Counted from the stretch's first letter, positions 1 to 9,299 are shown. The stretch: 64,000 nt of DNA from Lachnospira hominis (ex Liu et al. 2021) (GCF_014287955.1 NZ_JACOPD010000002.1:1-64000), one strand, 5' to 3'. A program made the numbers and translations. The notes: a model not told the origin generated them from the letters alone.

Positions 1-160
1 GAGCCTCCTTAAAACCATCGGGTGGTAGGTGATTACAACCAATCCACAGTATCTTATATATCATAGTCGAACCTACAGAAGAGGTAAAGAAGAGACTATG
101 ATTTAACAGTTATTAAGACCTTGGAGATGGTCTCTAAAAACTACTACTATATAATACGAG
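1..160 (+). other. Folded non-coding leader of unknown class
   Basis: No reading frame is credible here. The stretch can fold into a nested hairpin: ATCATAGTC at 60-68 pairs with GACTATGAT at 94-102, and ACCT/AGGT pairs inside its loop. A second short hairpin pairs AGACC at 116-120 with GGTCT at 129-133. It sits directly before the ribosome site of the coiled-coil gene that starts at 170, so it could be its 5' untranslated region or the 3' part of an RNA gene that begins outside the window. I could not match it to a riboswitch or T-box; the GGGTGGTA near 20 lacks the rest of the T-box core. Confidence 0.35.
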
Positions 161-169
161 GTGATTAAC

Positions 170-472
170 ATGTTTTCTCAAGCATTAAGGATATTGGATA
201 ATAATACTGCAGAACTGATGGCTGACAGGTTTAAGGCACAGCTTGAAAATGCCAAAATTGAAGTAAAGGCTGTAAAACACGAATTAAAAACTACCAGGAA
301 GGAAGTTACAGCAGCCAGACAGGAATTAAAAATCACCAAGCAGGAAGTGGATGCTGCTAAACAAGAAGCAAAGGCTGCTAAACAGGAAGCTGAAAATGCA
401 AAGACTCAATCCGATGCTAAAATAGCTGAACTTGAAGCCATAATTAAAGAGCTTAGTAAAAATCTTAAATAA
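170..472 (+). CDS. Small coiled-coil protein, Rpn-nuclease C-terminus-like
   Basis: A protein of about 100 residues. The ATG at 170 is preferred because GAGG at 158-161 lies about 8 nt upstream; a GTG at 161 overlaps that site. The first 25 residues contain LRILDNNTAELM, which resembles the last helix of Rpn/PD-(D/E)XK-type putative transposase nucleases of Lachnospiraceae. The rest is a charged coiled coil of near-heptad repeats (ITKQEVDAAKQEAKAAKQEA). No nuclease domain is present, so this may be a stand-alone fragment, a remnant of a larger gene, or an independent small coiled-coil protein. A good terminator follows at 512. Function unknown. Confidence 0.6.
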   Translation: MFSQALRILDNNTAELMADRFKAQLENAKIEVKAVKHELKTTRKEVTAARQELKITKQEVDAAKQEAKAAKQEAENAKTQSDAKIAELEAIIKELSKNLK

Positions 473-511
473 AGACCTTGCATGACAATGCACTTTACTT
501 AATAACATCAA

Positions 512-556
512 CAGCCCAGACATATCTTAATTGATAATATCCGGGCTGGTTTAATA
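512..556 (+). terminator. Rho-independent terminator
   Basis: CAGCCC at 512-517 pairs with GGGCTG at 543-548, with further AT pairing inside the loop. A T-rich stretch follows. It lies 40 bp after the coiled-coil gene and should end its transcript. Confidence 0.6.
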
Positions 557-562
557 TTATAT

Positions 563-796
563 TTATAAAATAATTATTAGATAAGCAATGAACATTACTA
601 CTTGCTCCATCATGTAGTTCTTTGCTTTTTCTGTTGATTCTGCATAATTTTCAAGATCCAAATAATATTGAATTGTCAACATATCATGCATATATAAATC
701 AACTTTATAACATGCAAATGATGTAATTCTTAAAACACCGCAATACAGCCCATGCCATATTGCGGTGTACACTCTCCGAACAATGCCGGAAACCAT
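563..796 (-). CDS. Doubtful small open frame
   Basis: A 77-codon frame ending in a hydrophobic tail (MFIAYLIIIL). Against it: no ribosome site is visible at the first ATG, and its 5' third overlaps the strong terminator of the upstream gene at 731-768. A shorter version starting at the internal MHDMLTIQYY would clear the terminator but also lacks a ribosome site. I list it only because the C-terminal half looks protein-like. Function unknown. Confidence 0.2.
   Translation of the reverse strand: MVSGIVRRVYTAIWHGLYCGVLRITSFACYKVDLYMHDMLTIQYYLDLENYAESTEKAKNYMMEQVVMFIAYLIIIL
731..768 (-). terminator. Strong terminator
   Basis: On the minus strand ACACCGCAATA (758-768) pairs perfectly over 11 bp with TATTGCGGTGT (735-745), and TTTTA follows. 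It lies 34 bp after the leucine-rich-repeat gene. Confidence 0.85.
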
Positions 797-801
797 AATT
801 T

Positions 802-1119
802 TTAAAGATTATAGCACCCCTTAAATGCACTTGCATCAACCTTAACTGATGCTGTGTCATAATCAATTTTTTTGAGACTGATACAGTCTATGAAAGCTTC
901 TGAATCAATCTTTTGAAGTGACTTTGGACAAACCACTTCTTCAAGATGTATACAATTTTCAAATGCATTGTTGCCAATCTCTTTTACACCTTCCGGAAGA
1001 ACGACTTTAACAATATCTGTACGCTCTGAAAAAACATCTTCTGATATGTACGAAAAGTCTGACATATCAATCTCTTTCATTGTTTTGTTGTAAAGGTATA
1101 CTTTGATTCTTTCCTTCAT
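802..1119 (-). CDS. BspA-type leucine-rich-repeat protein, short
   Basis: About 105 residues. The C-terminal two thirds carry BspA-like repeats: LPEGVKEIGNNAFENC is followed by the related unit CPKSLQKIDSEAFIDC, and a last ASAFKGC. Each repeat has the AF-x-x-C signature of LRR_5 (Treponema pallidum/BspA type). There is no signal peptide and no membrane segment, so the protein is probably cytoplasmic, unlike the large surface BspA proteins. The ATG at 1119 is chosen over a GTG at 1128. The purine run GGGGTGGGGAG just upstream gives a ribosome site, although its spacing is tight. It is followed by the terminator at 731-768. Such short units usually mediate protein contacts; the partner is unknown. 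Confidence 0.7.
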   Translation of the reverse strand: MKERIKVYLYNKTMKEIDMSDFSYISEDVFSERTDIVKVVLPEGVKEIGNNAFENCIHLEEVVCPKSLQKIDSEAFIDCISLKKIDYDTASVKVDASAFKGCYNL

Positions 1120-1140
1120 ACTCCCCACCCCGCATATTCT

Positions 1141-2106
1141 TTATTGTTCTAATAATTTTGCTATCAGCGGACTTACTGCTGATGCCTGTGCTTCGTAGAA
1201 GCTCTGTGGACTGTTTTTCATTATACTTTGAAATGCCTGTGACATTGCCGGCATGACCACACTGTTTAACTGTAATTCATCAAAATGCTTTAAATCAGGA
1301 ACTGATGTTGATGAAACTGAATTGCTGCTGTCAACTGACTGGATTTTTGAATCAGTGCTGTTTCCCTGTCCGTTAATCTTTTCAAGAAGTTCTGTAATTG
1401 TATTCTGAAAATATTCATAATCTTCATAACTAAAAAGATTACTGCTCATATATGAATTCAGCTTACTGCCACTGCCCGAACCGATTGAATGCACCTCTGT
1501 ATTAACTGAAAGACCAGGATAATATGTATTTCCTGCATTTCCTGTGCTTACATATGCATGGCTCAAATCTGTTGCCTGCATTGAATCTGTTGTCCATGAA
1601 TCATTGCTCAACGCACCGTCTAATATGTCATTAATCTTATTTATGTAATTAACCGTCTCATCATATGGAGGAACACCACCATACTTCTGAACCGCACCAC
1701 ATCCGGCATTATAGCCTGCAAGTGCAAGTGAAACATTGCCATTATAATCATCTAAAAGCCATGACAAAAGCTTGGCACCTCCGGTTATGCTCTGTCTTGC
1801 ATCATATGGGTCTTCCACTCCATATGATTCTGCCGTTGATGGCATAAGCTGCATTATTCCCATTGCACCGCATGATGATGTGGCATTGACATCAAAACCT
1901 GATTCTGCCTGTGCTACAGCTTTTAAAAGATTAACATTAACTCCATATTCCTGTGAAACATCTTCAAAAATCTCATCGAGTGTCTCATCGCCGCATGAAC
2001 GGTTATATACATTATCAAATGATGTAGCCTGACCTGTCTTATCTGCCGGACCCTGTACAAGATATTGATTACCATCTAGTATTGTAACCGGTTGAATTAC
2101 ATTCAT
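1141..2106 (-). CDS. Lytic transglycosylase, SLT domain
   Basis: About 321 residues. An SLT (goose-lysozyme-like) domain spans roughly residues 45-160. It has the catalytic glutamate in AQAESGF (E68), then GAMGIMQLMPSTA and LALAGYNAG, the standard family motifs. Such enzymes cleave peptidoglycan between MurNAc and GlcNAc to give 1,6-anhydro ends. No signal peptide is visible, and the N-terminal 45 and C-terminal 150 residues are Ser/Asn-rich and unassigned, so export may be non-classical or flagellar-type. The ATG at 2106 overlaps the Nudix stop as ATGA, implying translational coupling; another ATG lies at 2112. Placement next to a PBP/SEDS pair fits a cell-wall role. Confidence 0.85.
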   Translation of the reverse strand: MNVIQPVTILDGNQYLVQGPADKTGQATSFDNVYNRSCGDETLDEIFEDVSQEYGVNVNLLKAVAQAESGFDVNATSSCGAMGIMQLMPSTAESYGVEDPYDARQSITGGAKLLSWLLDDYNGNVSLALAGYNAGCGAVQKYGGVPPYDETVNYINKINDILDGALSNDSWTTDSMQATDLSHAYVSTGNAGNTYYPGLSVNTEVHSIGSGSGSKLNSYMSSNLFSYEDYEYFQNTITELLEKINGQGNSTDSKIQSVDSSNSVSSTSVPDLKHFDELQLNSVVMPAMSQAFQSIMKNSPQSFYEAQASAVSPLIAKLLEQ

Positions 2107-2540
2107 TCCCATCTTCCCTGCCTTCTAATATTAATATATTCATTATAAGCCTTTTCAAGTATCTGTCTTTCATTGGCAAATCGTAACAGATGAAATGCCT
2201 CATGGTACTTATAATACCCGGAATCTTCAAAAAACTCTTCTCTCTGCGGTTTGCTGTAAAAGCTGTCCGCAGCACAAAGATACCAATGAACAGTCTTTTT
2301 TATCGTATCTGACACCGTATTAAACGTATATTGTGTGTCGCCTATATACTTAACTATCTTAACGGATGCACCGCTCTCTTCCAATACTTCCCTTACCGCA
2401 GTATCCTGTGGTTCTTCTCCCTGTTCTACCGTTCCTTTCGGAAGAACCCAGCCTTCATATCTGTTCTTGTAATTCTTGTACAATACAAGAATCTTGCCTC
2501 TGAAAATAACCACACCACCACAGCTTGTTGCCTCAGCCAT
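2103..2540 (-). CDS. Nudix hydrolase
   Basis: A 145-residue Nudix protein. The Nudix box runs over residues 36-58 as G-x5-E-x7-REVLEESG, with the metal-binding REVLEE helix intact. The family hydrolyses nucleoside diphosphates linked to another moiety. The compact size and the WVLPKGTVEQGE start of the box resemble MutT/Ap4A-type enzymes, but the substrate cannot be read from sequence. It is a single domain with no membrane segments. It overlaps the downstream transglycosylase by four bases (ATGA) and lies 120 bp after the PBP gene, from which it is separated by a repeat-rich spacer. Confidence 0.85.
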   Translation of the reverse strand: MAEATSCGGVVIFRGKILVLYKNYKNRYEGWVLPKGTVEQGEEPQDTAVREVLEESGASVKIVKYIGDTQYTFNTVSDTIKKTVHWYLCAADSFYSKPQREEFFEDSGYYKYHEAFHLLRFANERQILEKAYNEYINIRRQGRWE

Positions 2541-2601
2541 TGCAATTCCTCCTGTGATATATATTAATTATACAACTAAAGAACCACAATATCAACCAAT
2601 G

Positions 2602-2667
2602 AATCAGTATTCTTCTTATTTAAAATACAAAATCAGTATTTTAAATCAATATTTTTCAATCAATATT
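2602..2667. repeat. Four direct repeats AATCARTATT in an AT-rich spacer
   Basis: AATCAGTATT occurs at 2602-2611 and 2631-2640, and AATCAATATT at 2644-2653 and 2658-2667. The spacer also holds a 9-bp AT-only hairpin (TTAAAATAC 2620-2628 with GTATTTTAA 2636-2644) that may be a weak terminator for the PBP gene. The last repeat lies inside the PBP gene's 3' end. Confidence 0.45.
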
Positions 2668-4144
2668 CATCAAAAAATGCATCCAGAAGAGCTTTTGTTA
2701 CCTGCTGTGCACCAGGCACGCCTGTATATCCGCCTTCAAGTATAACGCAGAAAGAAATCTGCGGATTTTCATATGGTGCATAACCGATAAACCATGAATG
2801 TACCCTGTCGCTGTTATCAAACTGTGCCGTTCCTGTTTTTCCTGCAACTGTATATGATGTATATGTAAATGCGTAACCTGTACCCTCAGTCACAACCGCA
2901 CGACAGAACTCTCCGATTGTATCTGCCTCAGACGGCGTACATACAACGGACTTCTGTTTTGGTGTTGTCGTACTCACAACATCGCCAGAACGCGTCTGGA
3001 CTTTTTCAACAAAATACGGCTGCATCATAACACCTCTGTTTGCAATTGCAGAGATAATCATAAGATTGTGCATAGGTGAAACCATTGTTTTACCCTGACC
3101 GATACCGGTCTCCTGAATCTCACTTACCCCTGAATTTTCGTCAAGTGTAAAGCTGCTGACGCTCGACTCTATTCCGATATCAAGATTTTTGTTATAATAA
3201 AAATCTTCGCAAAGCTGTCTGTATTTTGAAAGATTCAGCCTGAATCCTATTGTTGAAAATACACCGTTACACGAATTGGCAAATCCCAGTTTTAAATCCT
3301 GATGTCCATGGACAGAACCATTATAACATGGAATTGTTGTTCCTCCGTTGACATAGGCACTTCCTGTACAGTCAAAAGAATAATTTTCATAATCAGGATA
3401 TTCCCTTACATATTCAAGAGCAGTAAGTACCTTAAACGTAGAACCCGGCGAATAAAGTCCCTGTGTTGCCCTGTTAAGAAGCACAGAATCAGAGCTGTCA
3501 TAGCCAAGCCATTCACTGTACATTTCAGGTGCTTCATTCGGGTCATAATCCGGCTTTGAAACCATTGCGAGAACCCTTCCTGTCGAAGGTTCCATTGCAA
3601 CTACTGCACCTTTATTACTTCCCAGTGCCTTATATGCAGCCTCCTGAAGCTTTGGAACAAGCGTTGTAACAACATCATATCCAACTGATTTCTCACCGCT
3701 CAGATCATCTGAGAGCTGATTAATTATATTACCTGATGTGGACAGTAATTCATAATTGGCAACACCTTCAACACCTGTTTTTGCAGAAGCCAGTCCTACA
3801 ACATGGCAGAACACTTCGGAAAACGGGTAAACTCTCGTCTCATTTCCATCCTCATCAATATCTGTTTCTGCAAGAATCTGTCTGTCAGCTGCAAGAATGT
3901 TACCTCTGACGACCTTATTTTCAAGATTATCGATTCGCTTATTATAAGGATTATTTACAATTGTAGAAGCCTCAAAGACATTAAAATATACAAGATAACT
4001 TGCCATCATGAGAAATAATGCAACGAAAATAAATGATATTACATTAGTTTCACGATTTCTAAGCCCCTGCTTTTTTTTATCAACTATATCATTAGGCTTT
4101 GTGTTTTTCTTTTTTAAGTTTCGTGTTTTTACCTGCTGATTCAT
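2660..4144 (-). CDS. Class B penicillin-binding protein (transpeptidase)
   Basis: About 494 residues. A basic cytoplasmic tail is followed by one membrane anchor (about residues 33-55), a short dimerisation region, and a transpeptidase domain. All three catalytic motifs are present: STFK (S235), SCN (S291) and KTGT (K436). The enzyme cross-links peptidoglycan stems outside the membrane. It is shorter than FtsI/SpoVD proteins and has no PASTA domains, resembling the PbpA-type partner of SEDS proteins. The ATG at 4144 is preferred over a TTG at 4156 because GAGG lies about 11 nt before it. Its start overlaps the 3' end of the SEDS gene by about 50 bp, so the two are co-translated partners, either for elongation or for division; sequence alone does not decide. 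Confidence 0.92.
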   Translation of the reverse strand: MNQQVKTRNLKKKNTKPNDIVDKKKQGLRNRETNVISFIFVALFLMMASYLVYFNVFEASTIVNNPYNKRIDNLENKVVRGNILAADRQILAETDIDEDGNETRVYPFSEVFCHVVGLASAKTGVEGVANYELLSTSGNIINQLSDDLSGEKSVGYDVVTTLVPKLQEAAYKALGSNKGAVVAMEPSTGRVLAMVSKPDYDPNEAPEMYSEWLGYDSSDSVLLNRATQGLYSPGSTFKVLTALEYVREYPDYENYSFDCTGSAYVNGGTTIPCYNGSVHGHQDLKLGFANSCNGVFSTIGFRLNLSKYRQLCEDFYYNKNLDIGIESSVSSFTLDENSGVSEIQETGIGQGKTMVSPMHNLMIISAIANRGVMMQPYFVEKVQTRSGDVVSTTTPKQKSVVCTPSEADTIGEFCRAVVTEGTGYAFTYTSYTVAGKTGTAQFDNSDRVHSWFIGYAPYENPQISFCVILEGGYTGVPGAQQVTKALLDAFFDEY

Positions 4145-5453
4145 TCTTAATTTCAACCTCGTCCTGTCTCATATTATACATTCCGTTAATCAATGCAAAC
4201 ATTATAAGTGAACTTACAATAGAACTTCCGCCGTAACTTACAAAAGGAAGCGTAACACCTGTCATAGGTATCATCTTCATAGCACCTCCAACCGTAAGAA
4301 ACACCTGAAATCCATATGTAACACCAAGTCCTACCGCCACAAGCCTGTAAAACAGTGTTTTACATCTTGAAGCAATATTCATCATCAGTATAAGATTATT
4401 AAGACATATAAGCAGCAATGCAACTGCAAATATAGCACCGAACTCCTCTGTTATTGCCGAAAACATAAAATCCTTTTCAGCAACAGGAATTTTATCCGGA
4501 AGTCCCTGTGCAAGTCCGCTTCCAAACCACGACCCCATGCCTATCGCAAATAATGACTGGCATATCTGGTAACCTGTTGAATCTATTGTGCTCCAAGGGT
4601 CTTTCCAAATAAGGACACGCTGTCTTACATGGTTGAAAATCTTATATGCACCAGCTGCAGCAACACTTCCGGCAGCAAATCCTATTCCGACATAGCTAAG
4701 TTTCCTTGTCGCAATAAAGAGCATCATAAGATAAACAACGAAAAATATAAGTGCAGCACCCAGATCTTTTGATATTACAAGTATAATAACGTGAATTGCC
4801 GCTATAACAGTAACTTTTACTGTCTGTTCAAATGACGTAGATTTATTAAACATTGAAGCAACAAACATCACAAACAGAATTTTAACAAATTCTCCAGGCT
4901 GTACAGAAACAGGTCCCAGTGTAAGCACAAGATTAGCACCGAATACTTCCGTGCAGAAAAGCACAGCAAGCAGGAGTGTAATACCTGTTATGCAGTAAAT
5001 CCAGCCCATATTTCTAAAACTCTTTACTCTTTTTAACAACGCCGGTATAAAAAAAGTAATAATAGTTCCACCGGCTGCAATAAGAAACTGCTTCACACAT
5101 TTATCATAATCAAGACGACAAATCATTATAAATCCAACCGCCATAAGCATACACATATTATTTACAAGCAGACGCGAAGCTTTTGGGTATAAAACGTCAT
5201 ACACAAATATCGTAACAAAAAGATATATAAACTGTGCGAAATATAATATAAGATATTTTATATCTTCATTATTAAGCTGATAAAGTATCAAAAAGCCCAA
5301 TAAATGTATCATAAACATTATTACATTCTGAAATGCGTATGTAAACTTTCGCTTCTCTTCTTTCATAACGGCACCACGATATGCCGCTGCCGCATAAAAG
5401 CAGAGCAAAAATGCAAATATATACTTTGATACTTCTATAAACACTAACTGCAT
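4092..5453 (-). CDS. SEDS-family peptidoglycan polymerase (FtsW/RodA/SpoVE)
   Basis: About 453 residues, almost entirely transmembrane (around ten segments). The family hallmark VTLPFVSYGGSS lies near the C-terminus, and ISKDLGAAL corresponds to the PDLGTAL motif that carries the catalytic aspartate. SEDS proteins polymerise lipid II into glycan strands together with a class B PBP, and the next gene is such a PBP. The ATG at 5453 shares its A with the TAA stop of the U32 gene (TAATG), and GGAG lies just upstream, so a longer in-frame start at 5486 is unlikely. The N-terminal region is longer than in RodA, with an extra block of about four membrane segments typical of clostridial homologues. 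Confidence 0.92.
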   Translation of the reverse strand: MQLVFIEVSKYIFAFLLCFYAAAAYRGAVMKEEKRKFTYAFQNVIMFMIHLLGFLILYQLNNEDIKYLILYFAQFIYLFVTIFVYDVLYPKASRLLVNNMCMLMAVGFIMICRLDYDKCVKQFLIAAGGTIITFFIPALLKRVKSFRNMGWIYCITGITLLLAVLFCTEVFGANLVLTLGPVSVQPGEFVKILFVMFVASMFNKSTSFEQTVKVTVIAAIHVIILVISKDLGAALIFFVVYLMMLFIATRKLSYVGIGFAAGSVAAAGAYKIFNHVRQRVLIWKDPWSTIDSTGYQICQSLFAIGMGSWFGSGLAQGLPDKIPVAEKDFMFSAITEEFGAIFAVALLLICLNNLILMMNIASRCKTLFYRLVAVGLGVTYGFQVFLTVGGAMKMIPMTGVTLPFVSYGGSSIVSSLIMFALINGMYNMRQDEVEIKNESAGKNTKLKKEKHKA

Positions 5454-7831
5454 TATTCCACTCCTACAGCATAATGACCTGTCCATGCAGTTTCATCATG
5501 CATATTATCATAATCCTTTCTGATATAATCAGGATTAATCTCTTCTAAAAGACTGCTGTCATAGCCGACATCAATTCTTTTTGCACTATACATAACACTA
5601 TGGCAGAAAGAACATACGCTTTCAACCATATATGTTCCGCTTCGTTTATTATTAAGATAAATAATTCCGTTATTATGATCACACAATCCGTAAGTTTTTC
5701 TTACGCACTGCTTTGAAATCATAACAGGCACAAATCCTTCTGCAACAAATTCTGTCGGAACACCATAATTTACCATATTCATCTCTTTATAATTAAGCTC
5801 ATATGGCAGTGTTATTCTTGTCAGTTCACAACCACATACTGATATTATGTCACGAAGCTGCAATACCGAAAAACTATTCCAGCAATACAATCCGGCATCT
5901 GTGACAATCTTTGGAACAAATCCTGTCTTTTGTCCTAGATTTCCAAGGCACCCAATTTCTTCAAGATTTCTCACAAGGAACATCTCTATATTACATGAAC
6001 GGATGTTTTCAATCAATGAGCCAAAAATCCTGTTTTGCGACTGTGTTATTATATATGGAAGTGCAGCTGTAACATTTTGTGAATCTGCAAGTTCTTTAAT
6101 ATTTTTCCTGCATTCATCATCATCAAACAACTTAAAATCAACATACACATTATCATTATTCAGCCCTGATAAAATATATGACTTTAATTGTCCTTTGGTT
6201 TTCAAATAAACCGAGGTCCTGTATTTTCCATCATGTATACTATCATTGACTGTTACAGATATATCTTTTGATGATGCTTTACATACATTATATACCGATT
6301 CATCCACAGTCTGTCTTCTGTATTTATCAAGAATTGTTTCTGTGAGCTTTTCTATTCCTTTTCTTCGTAAATCGTTAAGAATACTTACAGGAACAAATAC
6401 ATTTGTGCCGATATCTGCTGTAATCTTTCCGGCTGTAAAGTCTGTATTTCCAAGCTTTGAAAGATTCTTTATACAGCTTTCAACCGTAGCCGGCTGTTTT
6501 CCGGCAATCTCAGCAGATGCACCAAAAACGCTTACCTTTGTATTACATGCTTCAAGTTCAAGCTTCATCGGCTTGCCACATTCTGCCGTAAAAAGCATAT
6601 TTACTGGCTTCTTTAGAGTGCCGGCCTGCGAAGCGTATTTTTCAGCAATTTCTTTTGTGACAGAACCGTTTTTCATCCTGTAAATAATTCTGTCTTTATA
6701 TAAAGGAAGTTTTCTTGACAAATTAACAGTAAATGTACTTCCCTTTTTGTATGAATCACCACTTGTATATGCATTATCAGAATCAATTTCAAACACATCC
6801 TGCGGATTAATGTCAGTGAGTGCCTTAAAAAGAATTCTTCCGTTATCATTTTTTACAACCTGGAGTGCTTTCACTCCCATGTGATTCGGTCGTGACAGCG
6901 ACATCATGTTCTTTCCTTTTTCACTGTTGTAGTATCCGCTTGTAAATGAACCCCTGTTAAATATATCAAGAAGCATATTCTTATCTTCCTGCGATACGTG
7001 ATATCCTTTTCGTCCATTTTCAAGATACATGTCTGTATATTTTCTGTAAATTGATGTGACACCGGCTGCATATGTAACATTTTTCATTCTGCCTTCAATT
7101 TTCATTGAATATACTCCCGCATCAATTATATCAGGAAGAATATCTAGTGCACACATGTCTTTTGGACTTAAAGGATATGATGACTTTGAATCATTTATCA
7201 CTTTATCATTATTAACAACCGAATAATCAAGACGGCAAGCCTGTGCACATCTTCCTCTGTTGCCACTTCTTGTTCCATTCATACTGCTTAACAGGCACTG
7301 TCCCGAATAGCAGTAACACAAAGCCCCATGCACAAAACTTTCTATTTCTATATCACATTTTTCATGAATCTGTCTTATTTCATCAAGTGTAAGCTCCCTC
7401 GCCGTAACAATACGCATTGCACCCATCTCTTTTAAAATGGATGCACCTTTTTCTCCCGTAATTGTCATCTGCGTACTTGCATGCATGTGCATATCAGGGA
7501 ATGCACTGTGAAGTATCTTAAACACACCCATATCCTGAACTATACATGCGTCAAGTCCTGCCTCATAAAATGGTGCAATATAATCGACAAGCTCATGCGT
7601 ACACTCATTTTCCTTCAAAAGAGTATTTACAGTAAGATAAATCTTCTTGTCACGCAAATGAGCATAATCTAACGCTCTTATCATCTCTTCTTTGTTAAGA
7701 TTGCCTGCATATGCCCTCGCACCAAACATGTCACCGCCAAGATAAACCGCATCAGCTCCGGCATTTATCACGGCTTTCATAATATCATATGAACCCGCCG
7801 GTGCAAGCACTTCTACATTGTGATTCTTCAA
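5453..7831 (-). CDS. U32 family peptidase / RlhA-like, with DUF3656
   Basis: A 792-residue protein. The N-terminal half is a U32 domain with the family motif ESFVHGALCYCYSGQC at about residues 164-179. Clustered cysteines at 172, 174, 179, 195 and 199 probably hold an iron-sulfur cluster. Beyond about residue 380 comes a DUF3656-like region and a second barrel-like part ending with a CxxC pair (SVCSFCHS). The architecture matches E. coli RlhA (YdcP), needed for hydroxylation of 23S rRNA C2501, rather than the short collagenase-like U32 proteins. The rRNA role is inferred from the family. It is tightly linked to the SEDS gene by TAATG. Confidence 0.88.
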   Translation of the reverse strand: MKNHNVEVLAPAGSYDIMKAVINAGADAVYLGGDMFGARAYAGNLNKEEMIRALDYAHLRDKKIYLTVNTLLKENECTHELVDYIAPFYEAGLDACIVQDMGVFKILHSAFPDMHMHASTQMTITGEKGASILKEMGAMRIVTARELTLDEIRQIHEKCDIEIESFVHGALCYCYSGQCLLSSMNGTRSGNRGRCAQACRLDYSVVNNDKVINDSKSSYPLSPKDMCALDILPDIIDAGVYSMKIEGRMKNVTYAAGVTSIYRKYTDMYLENGRKGYHVSQEDKNMLLDIFNRGSFTSGYYNSEKGKNMMSLSRPNHMGVKALQVVKNDNGRILFKALTDINPQDVFEIDSDNAYTSGDSYKKGSTFTVNLSRKLPLYKDRIIYRMKNGSVTKEIAEKYASQAGTLKKPVNMLFTAECGKPMKLELEACNTKVSVFGASAEIAGKQPATVESCIKNLSKLGNTDFTAGKITADIGTNVFVPVSILNDLRRKGIEKLTETILDKYRRQTVDESVYNVCKASSKDISVTVNDSIHDGKYRTSVYLKTKGQLKSYILSGLNNDNVYVDFKLFDDDECRKNIKELADSQNVTAALPYIITQSQNRIFGSLIENIRSCNIEMFLVRNLEEIGCLGNLGQKTGFVPKIVTDAGLYCWNSFSVLQLRDIISVCGCELTRITLPYELNYKEMNMVNYGVPTEFVAEGFVPVMISKQCVRKTYGLCDHNNGIIYLNNKRSGTYMVESVCSFCHSVMYSAKRIDVGYDSSLLEEINPDYIRKDYDNMHDETAWTGHYAVGVE

Positions 7832-7840
7832 CTCTGACTC

Positions 7841-8242
7841 CTATTTTGCATTAAGTTCTGTTTCTAACTGAACAATATTTTTCTGATATTTAGCAATTTC
7901 TTTTTTTAATTCTGTTATCTCTTTTTCTGCTGCATCTGTCTTAATCTGTGCAGCTATGAGTTCATGTTTTAAATCATATATCTCTTTGTCTTTATTCTCC
8001 ATTTCTTCTGAGAGACTGTCACCGAGCTTTTTGGCCTTAAAATAGTCATCTGCTATGTTAAGATACATAAGATTAGCACGAACTTCCGCATTCTGTCTGC
8101 GAAATGAATCTTCTTTGCTGTACTCAGCAAGCTTGTTATTAATATAAGATGCAACTTTCTGTAGATATTCCTCACTCTCATATCCACTTAATGTAAATAC
8201 TTTTCCACCCAAAATTACTTCTGTATTATTTTTTGATGACAT
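7841..8242 (-). CDS. zapA: ZapA-like cell division protein
   Basis: About 133 residues. The first 70 residues match the ZapA fold (EVILGGKVFTLSGYESEEYLQKVASYINNKL). A long coiled coil follows to the C-terminus. ZapA cross-links FtsZ protofilaments at the division septum. The ATG at 8242 is chosen because GGAGG lies 8 nt upstream; a TTG 15 nt earlier overlaps that site. It lies ten bases before the U32 gene. The coiled coil is longer than in Bacillus ZapA, as is common in Clostridia. Confidence 0.8.
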   Translation of the reverse strand: MSSKNNTEVILGGKVFTLSGYESEEYLQKVASYINNKLAEYSKEDSFRRQNAEVRANLMYLNIADDYFKAKKLGDSLSEEMENKDKEIYDLKHELIAAQIKTDAAEKEITELKKEIAKYQKNIVQLETELNAK

Positions 8243-8289
8243 GAAAACGCCCTCCAATACTTTATCCGAATTATTTAATTATATCATTT

Positions 8290-9288
8290 TTATACTTTTT
8301 GTTCAATCCCCAGATTAAGATACGCCTCGTTCGTTGCAACACGTCCTCTCGGCGTTCTGTTAATAAATCCATTCTGTATAAGATAAGGCTCATATACATC
8401 TTCAAGTGTTCCTGCATCTTCACCGATAGATGCTGCAAGAGTGTCAAGACCCACCGGACCACCGCCGAATTTCTTTATTATTGTGCCAAGTATAAGCCTG
8501 TCATTTGCATCAAGACCATCCCTGTCAACATCTAAAAGATTAAGTGCATAATCGGCAACCTCGCCTGTAATTCTTCCGTCATATTTCACTTGTGCAAAAT
8601 CACGCACTCTCTTTAACAGACGGTTGGCAAGTCTCGGGGTTCCTCTTGAACGTCTTGCAAGTTCGTTGGCTCCCTGCGAATCAATCTCTACACCAAGTAC
8701 ATTGGCAGAACGGATTATAATTGTCTCAAGTTCTTTTACCGTGTAATACTCGAGATGATTTACCACTCCGAATCTGTCTCTTAAAGGTGCGGACAAAAGA
8801 CCTGCTCTTGTTGTTGCACCGACAAGTGTGAACTTAGGTAGTTCAAGACGAATTGAACGTGCTGTTGCCCCTTTTCCTATCATAACATCTATCTGGTAAT
8901 CTTCCATTGCCGGATACAAAACTTCTTCAACCTGCCTGTTAAGTCTGTGAATCTCGTCAACGAACAGGACATCCCCCTCAGCAAGATTATTAAGGATTGC
9001 CGCCATTTCACCCGGTTTTTCGATTGCCGGTCCTGATGTCACTTTAAGATGTGTTCCCATCTCATTGGCAATTATCCCTGCAAGTGTTGTTTTTCCAAGT
9101 CCCGGAGGTCCATAGAAAAGTACATGGTCAAGTGAATCATTACGTGCTTTTGCAGCTTCTATATACACTTTCAGGTTGCGTTTTACTTTTTCCTGTCCAA
9201 TGTAATCTTCAAGAGCAAGCGGACGTAAATTATTTTCAATTTTTATATCTTCTTCAACAAGCTCTGTTGAAATCACTCTTTTTTCCAT
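8290..9288 (-). CDS. ruvB: Holliday junction branch migration helicase RuvB
   Basis: About 332 residues, the usual RuvB length. Walker A is GPPGLGKTT (60-68), Walker B is DEIH (111-114), and the [18 protein letters not shown] block carries sensor 1 and the arginine finger. A winged-helix domain at the C-terminus contains RTPRGRVAT. RuvB is the ATP-driven ring motor that moves Holliday junctions with RuvA. The ATG at 9288 follows GAGGG; a TTG immediately upstream is not needed. It lies 11 bp after ruvA in the same operon. No ruvC is nearby, as in most Firmicutes. Confidence 0.97.
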   Translation of the reverse strand: MEKRVISTELVEEDIKIENNLRPLALEDYIGQEKVKRNLKVYIEAAKARNDSLDHVLFYGPPGLGKTTLAGIIANEMGTHLKVTSGPAIEKPGEMAAILNNLAEGDVLFVDEIHRLNRQVEEVLYPAMEDYQIDVMIGKGATARSIRLELPKFTLVGATTRAGLLSAPLRDRFGVVNHLEYYTVKELETIIIRSANVLGVEIDSQGANELARRSRGTPRLANRLLKRVRDFAQVKYDGRITGEVADYALNLLDVDRDGLDANDRLILGTIIKKFGGGPVGLDTLAASIGEDAGTLEDVYEPYLIQNGFINRTPRGRVATNEAYLNLGIEQKV

Positions 9289-9299
9289 CAAATTCCCTC

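Noticed and set aside
1..60. T-box leader because of GGGTGGTA
   Set aside because: The rest of the T-box antiterminator bulge and the specifier stem are absent, and the downstream gene is not an aminoacylation or amino-acid gene.
8299..8535. Plus-strand frame opposite ruvB, and similar frames opposite other genes
   Set aside because: They lack ribosome sites and sit antisense to well-identified genes, so they are shadows of the true frames.
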